Below are positions 5,803-6,430 of a DNA stretch of 6,430 nucleotides, in pieces. A model generated the notes under the pieces. The model was not told where the DNA came from, did no database searches, and worked only from the letters and a program-made list of their open reading frames with translations. This DNA comes from CAYLOP01 sp964385305 (lineage in GTDB: Bacteria; Chloroflexota; Anaerolineae; Anaerolineales; E44-bin32), in contig CAYLOP010000167.1 in assembly GCA_964385305.1 (NCBI GenBank), positions 1-6,430 on the forward strand. The letters run 5' to 3'. Numbering within the stretch: the first letter of the stretch is position 1; every line of letters begins with the position of its first letter. A program made the position numbers and the translations under genes.

Positions 5803-5820
5803 CAACCGATTTCGATGAAG

Positions 5821-5835
5821 TGAGAATCTCTCTCA
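5821..5835 (-). promoter_or_regulatory. Small palindrome in the PTS leader, possible operator
   Basis: TGAGA (5821-5825) and TCTCA (5831-5835) form a perfect 5+5 inverted repeat with a 5-base spacer, about 30 bases before the EIIB start. Its position suits a repressor site or leader structure. No recognised regulator family motif, and no convincing -35/-10 pair was found in this leader. Confidence 0.2.
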
Positions 5836-5874
5836 ACGGAGTACAGGCAAACCAACGGATTGCTCCATACTTTT

Positions 5875-5902
5875 AACCAGGCTGGTTGCTTCTGTATAAG
5901 CA
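5875..5902 (-). repeat. Two abutting hairpins between the FTR-like gene and EIIB
   Basis: AACCA/TGGTT (5875-5879 with 5883-5887, loop GGC) abuts TGCTT/AAGCA (5887-5891 with 5898-5902, 6-base loop), immediately after the stop codon of the FTR-like gene on the - strand. No T tract follows, so a terminator is not supported. It may be an operator pair or a 3'-end structure. Confidence 0.3.
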
Positions 5903-5904
5903 TT

Positions 5905-6429
5905 TCAATCAGCCTTGCAGAATTGCAGGTTCAGCATGGCACGATCGCTGAACCCCAGATACAAGAAGAGAACCTGATTTTCGAATTGGATAGAATCCAT
6001 TTCGTATGCTGCATCAGACCTAATGTCAATCCCTTGGTTTCGATACCCTTCCGGAATGTATAATTTCACCTCACCTCTGTTCCACCCTGGCTTTGAAAAA
6101 ACCAGCGACAATACATTTTCTTGATATCTCCTTTGTATCTGCAAGCGATGGATGGTTGTAGATATCAAGTCGGGCCTGTCACCCAATGGTTTTGTAAAGA
6201 GTTCACACTTGCAGTACCCCACATCCATAATCTCCCGCTTATGGTACGCACACGGACAGCTTATGCGTTTATCGCGGACAAGGTCCCCGCTTATATCCGC
6301 TATCCTGCAGGGACAATAGAGGTATCCATATCGCTCGAGATTGAAAAGGAGTCCTTCAACCTCCCGCATCAAAGTTGGCTCATGGATGTTTAATTGCAAG
6401 TCATGCGCATCGGCAAATTCTTGCAGCAA
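5905..6429 (-). CDS. Ferredoxin:thioredoxin reductase catalytic-subunit-like protein with C-terminal extension, N-terminus cut
   Basis: Iron-sulfur redox protein related to the FTR catalytic subunit, which moves electrons from ferredoxin to a thioredoxin disulfide. The frame runs off the right edge; a TTG at 6429 is probably internal, and family comparison suggests about ten residues are missing. The visible 174 residues contain ERYGYLYCPCR (32-42), SCPC (57-60) and GYCKCELF (71-78). By alignment with the plant enzyme, Cys39, 58, 60 and 73 would bind the [4Fe-4S] cluster and Cys41/Cys75 form the active disulfide. The usual last motif CHC is CKC here, so the catalytic His is Lys74, and the gap before it is 12 residues rather than 8 as in plants. 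Residues 80-174 extend beyond the normal domain (about 110-120 residues in total) with no fold I recognise; alternating hydrophobic runs (VLSLVF, VKLYIP, VLFLYLGF, LNLQF) suggest beta structure. It lies 114 bases upstream of EIIB on the same strand. Confidence 0.8.
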   Translation of the reverse strand: MLQEFADAHDLQLNIHEPTLMREVEGLLFNLERYGYLYCPCRIADISGDLVRDKRISCPCAYHKREIMDVGYCKCELFTKPLGDRPDLISTTIHRLQIQRRYQENVLSLVFSKPGWNRGEVKLYIPEGYRNQGIDIRSDAAYEMDSIQFENQVLFLYLGFSDRAMLNLQFCKAD

Positions 6430-6430
6430 A

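Noticed and set aside
5875..5902. Intrinsic terminator between the FTR-like gene and EIIB
   Set aside because: The hairpins are short and no T tract follows on the - strand.
6121..6393. 90-codon + strand frame opposite the FTR-like gene
   Set aside because: The opposite strand has a complete six-cysteine FTR signature, so this is a shadow.

Overview
The window looks like a piece of a bacterial chromosome, probably from an anaerobe. Base composition is uneven: sampled stretches of the left-hand aldo/keto reductase gene are near 60% G+C, while parts of the right half (for example around 3200 and 6150) are near 45%. Gene content (cellobiose/lactose-type PTS, CutC, a ferredoxin:thioredoxin-reductase-like protein, an ICMT-like membrane methyltransferase) and TGTAGG-bounded structured repeats are compatible with Chloroflexota or a relative. 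That placement is a weak inference; nothing here fixes the taxon.

Left part (1-1543, + strand): the C-terminal two thirds of an aldo/keto reductase (cut by the window edge), a probable intrinsic terminator, a structured repeat (718-779), a possible promoter, then an ICMT-like membrane methyltransferase (929-1543).

Middle (1544-1980): 437 bases without a convincing gene between convergent transcription units. It is dense in inverted repeats: a region related to the 718-779 repeat (1571-1673), an 11-bp-arm hairpin (1857-1883), and a long imperfect inverted repeat (1906-1959) just past the end of cutC.

Right part (1981-5790, - strand): a compact operon read right to left: PTS EIIB, PTS EIIC, a possible 92-residue unknown protein, PTS EIIA, a UPF0309-type SIS-domain protein, and a CutC-family TIM-barrel protein. 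Spacing is tight (15 nt IIB-IIC; stop/start contact at IIA-SIS) and most genes have clear ribosome binding sites. The PTS would import and phosphorylate a sugar, using EI and HPr encoded elsewhere. The SIS protein and CutC presumably act on the sugar phosphate or a later intermediate. No phospho-glycosidase and no regulator is visible, so the substrate is unknown. The three PTS subunits keep their key catalytic residues (Cys11 of IIB, His238/Glu320 of IIC, His87/Asp90 of IIA), but flanking signature residues differ from what is typical.

Right edge (5905-6429, - strand): most of a protein with the six-cysteine signature of the ferredoxin:thioredoxin reductase catalytic subunit. It has CKC instead of CHC and an unfamiliar C-terminal extension of about 95 residues. 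It is separated by 114 bases carrying small palindromes from the PTS operon, and whether it is co-transcribed is not evident.
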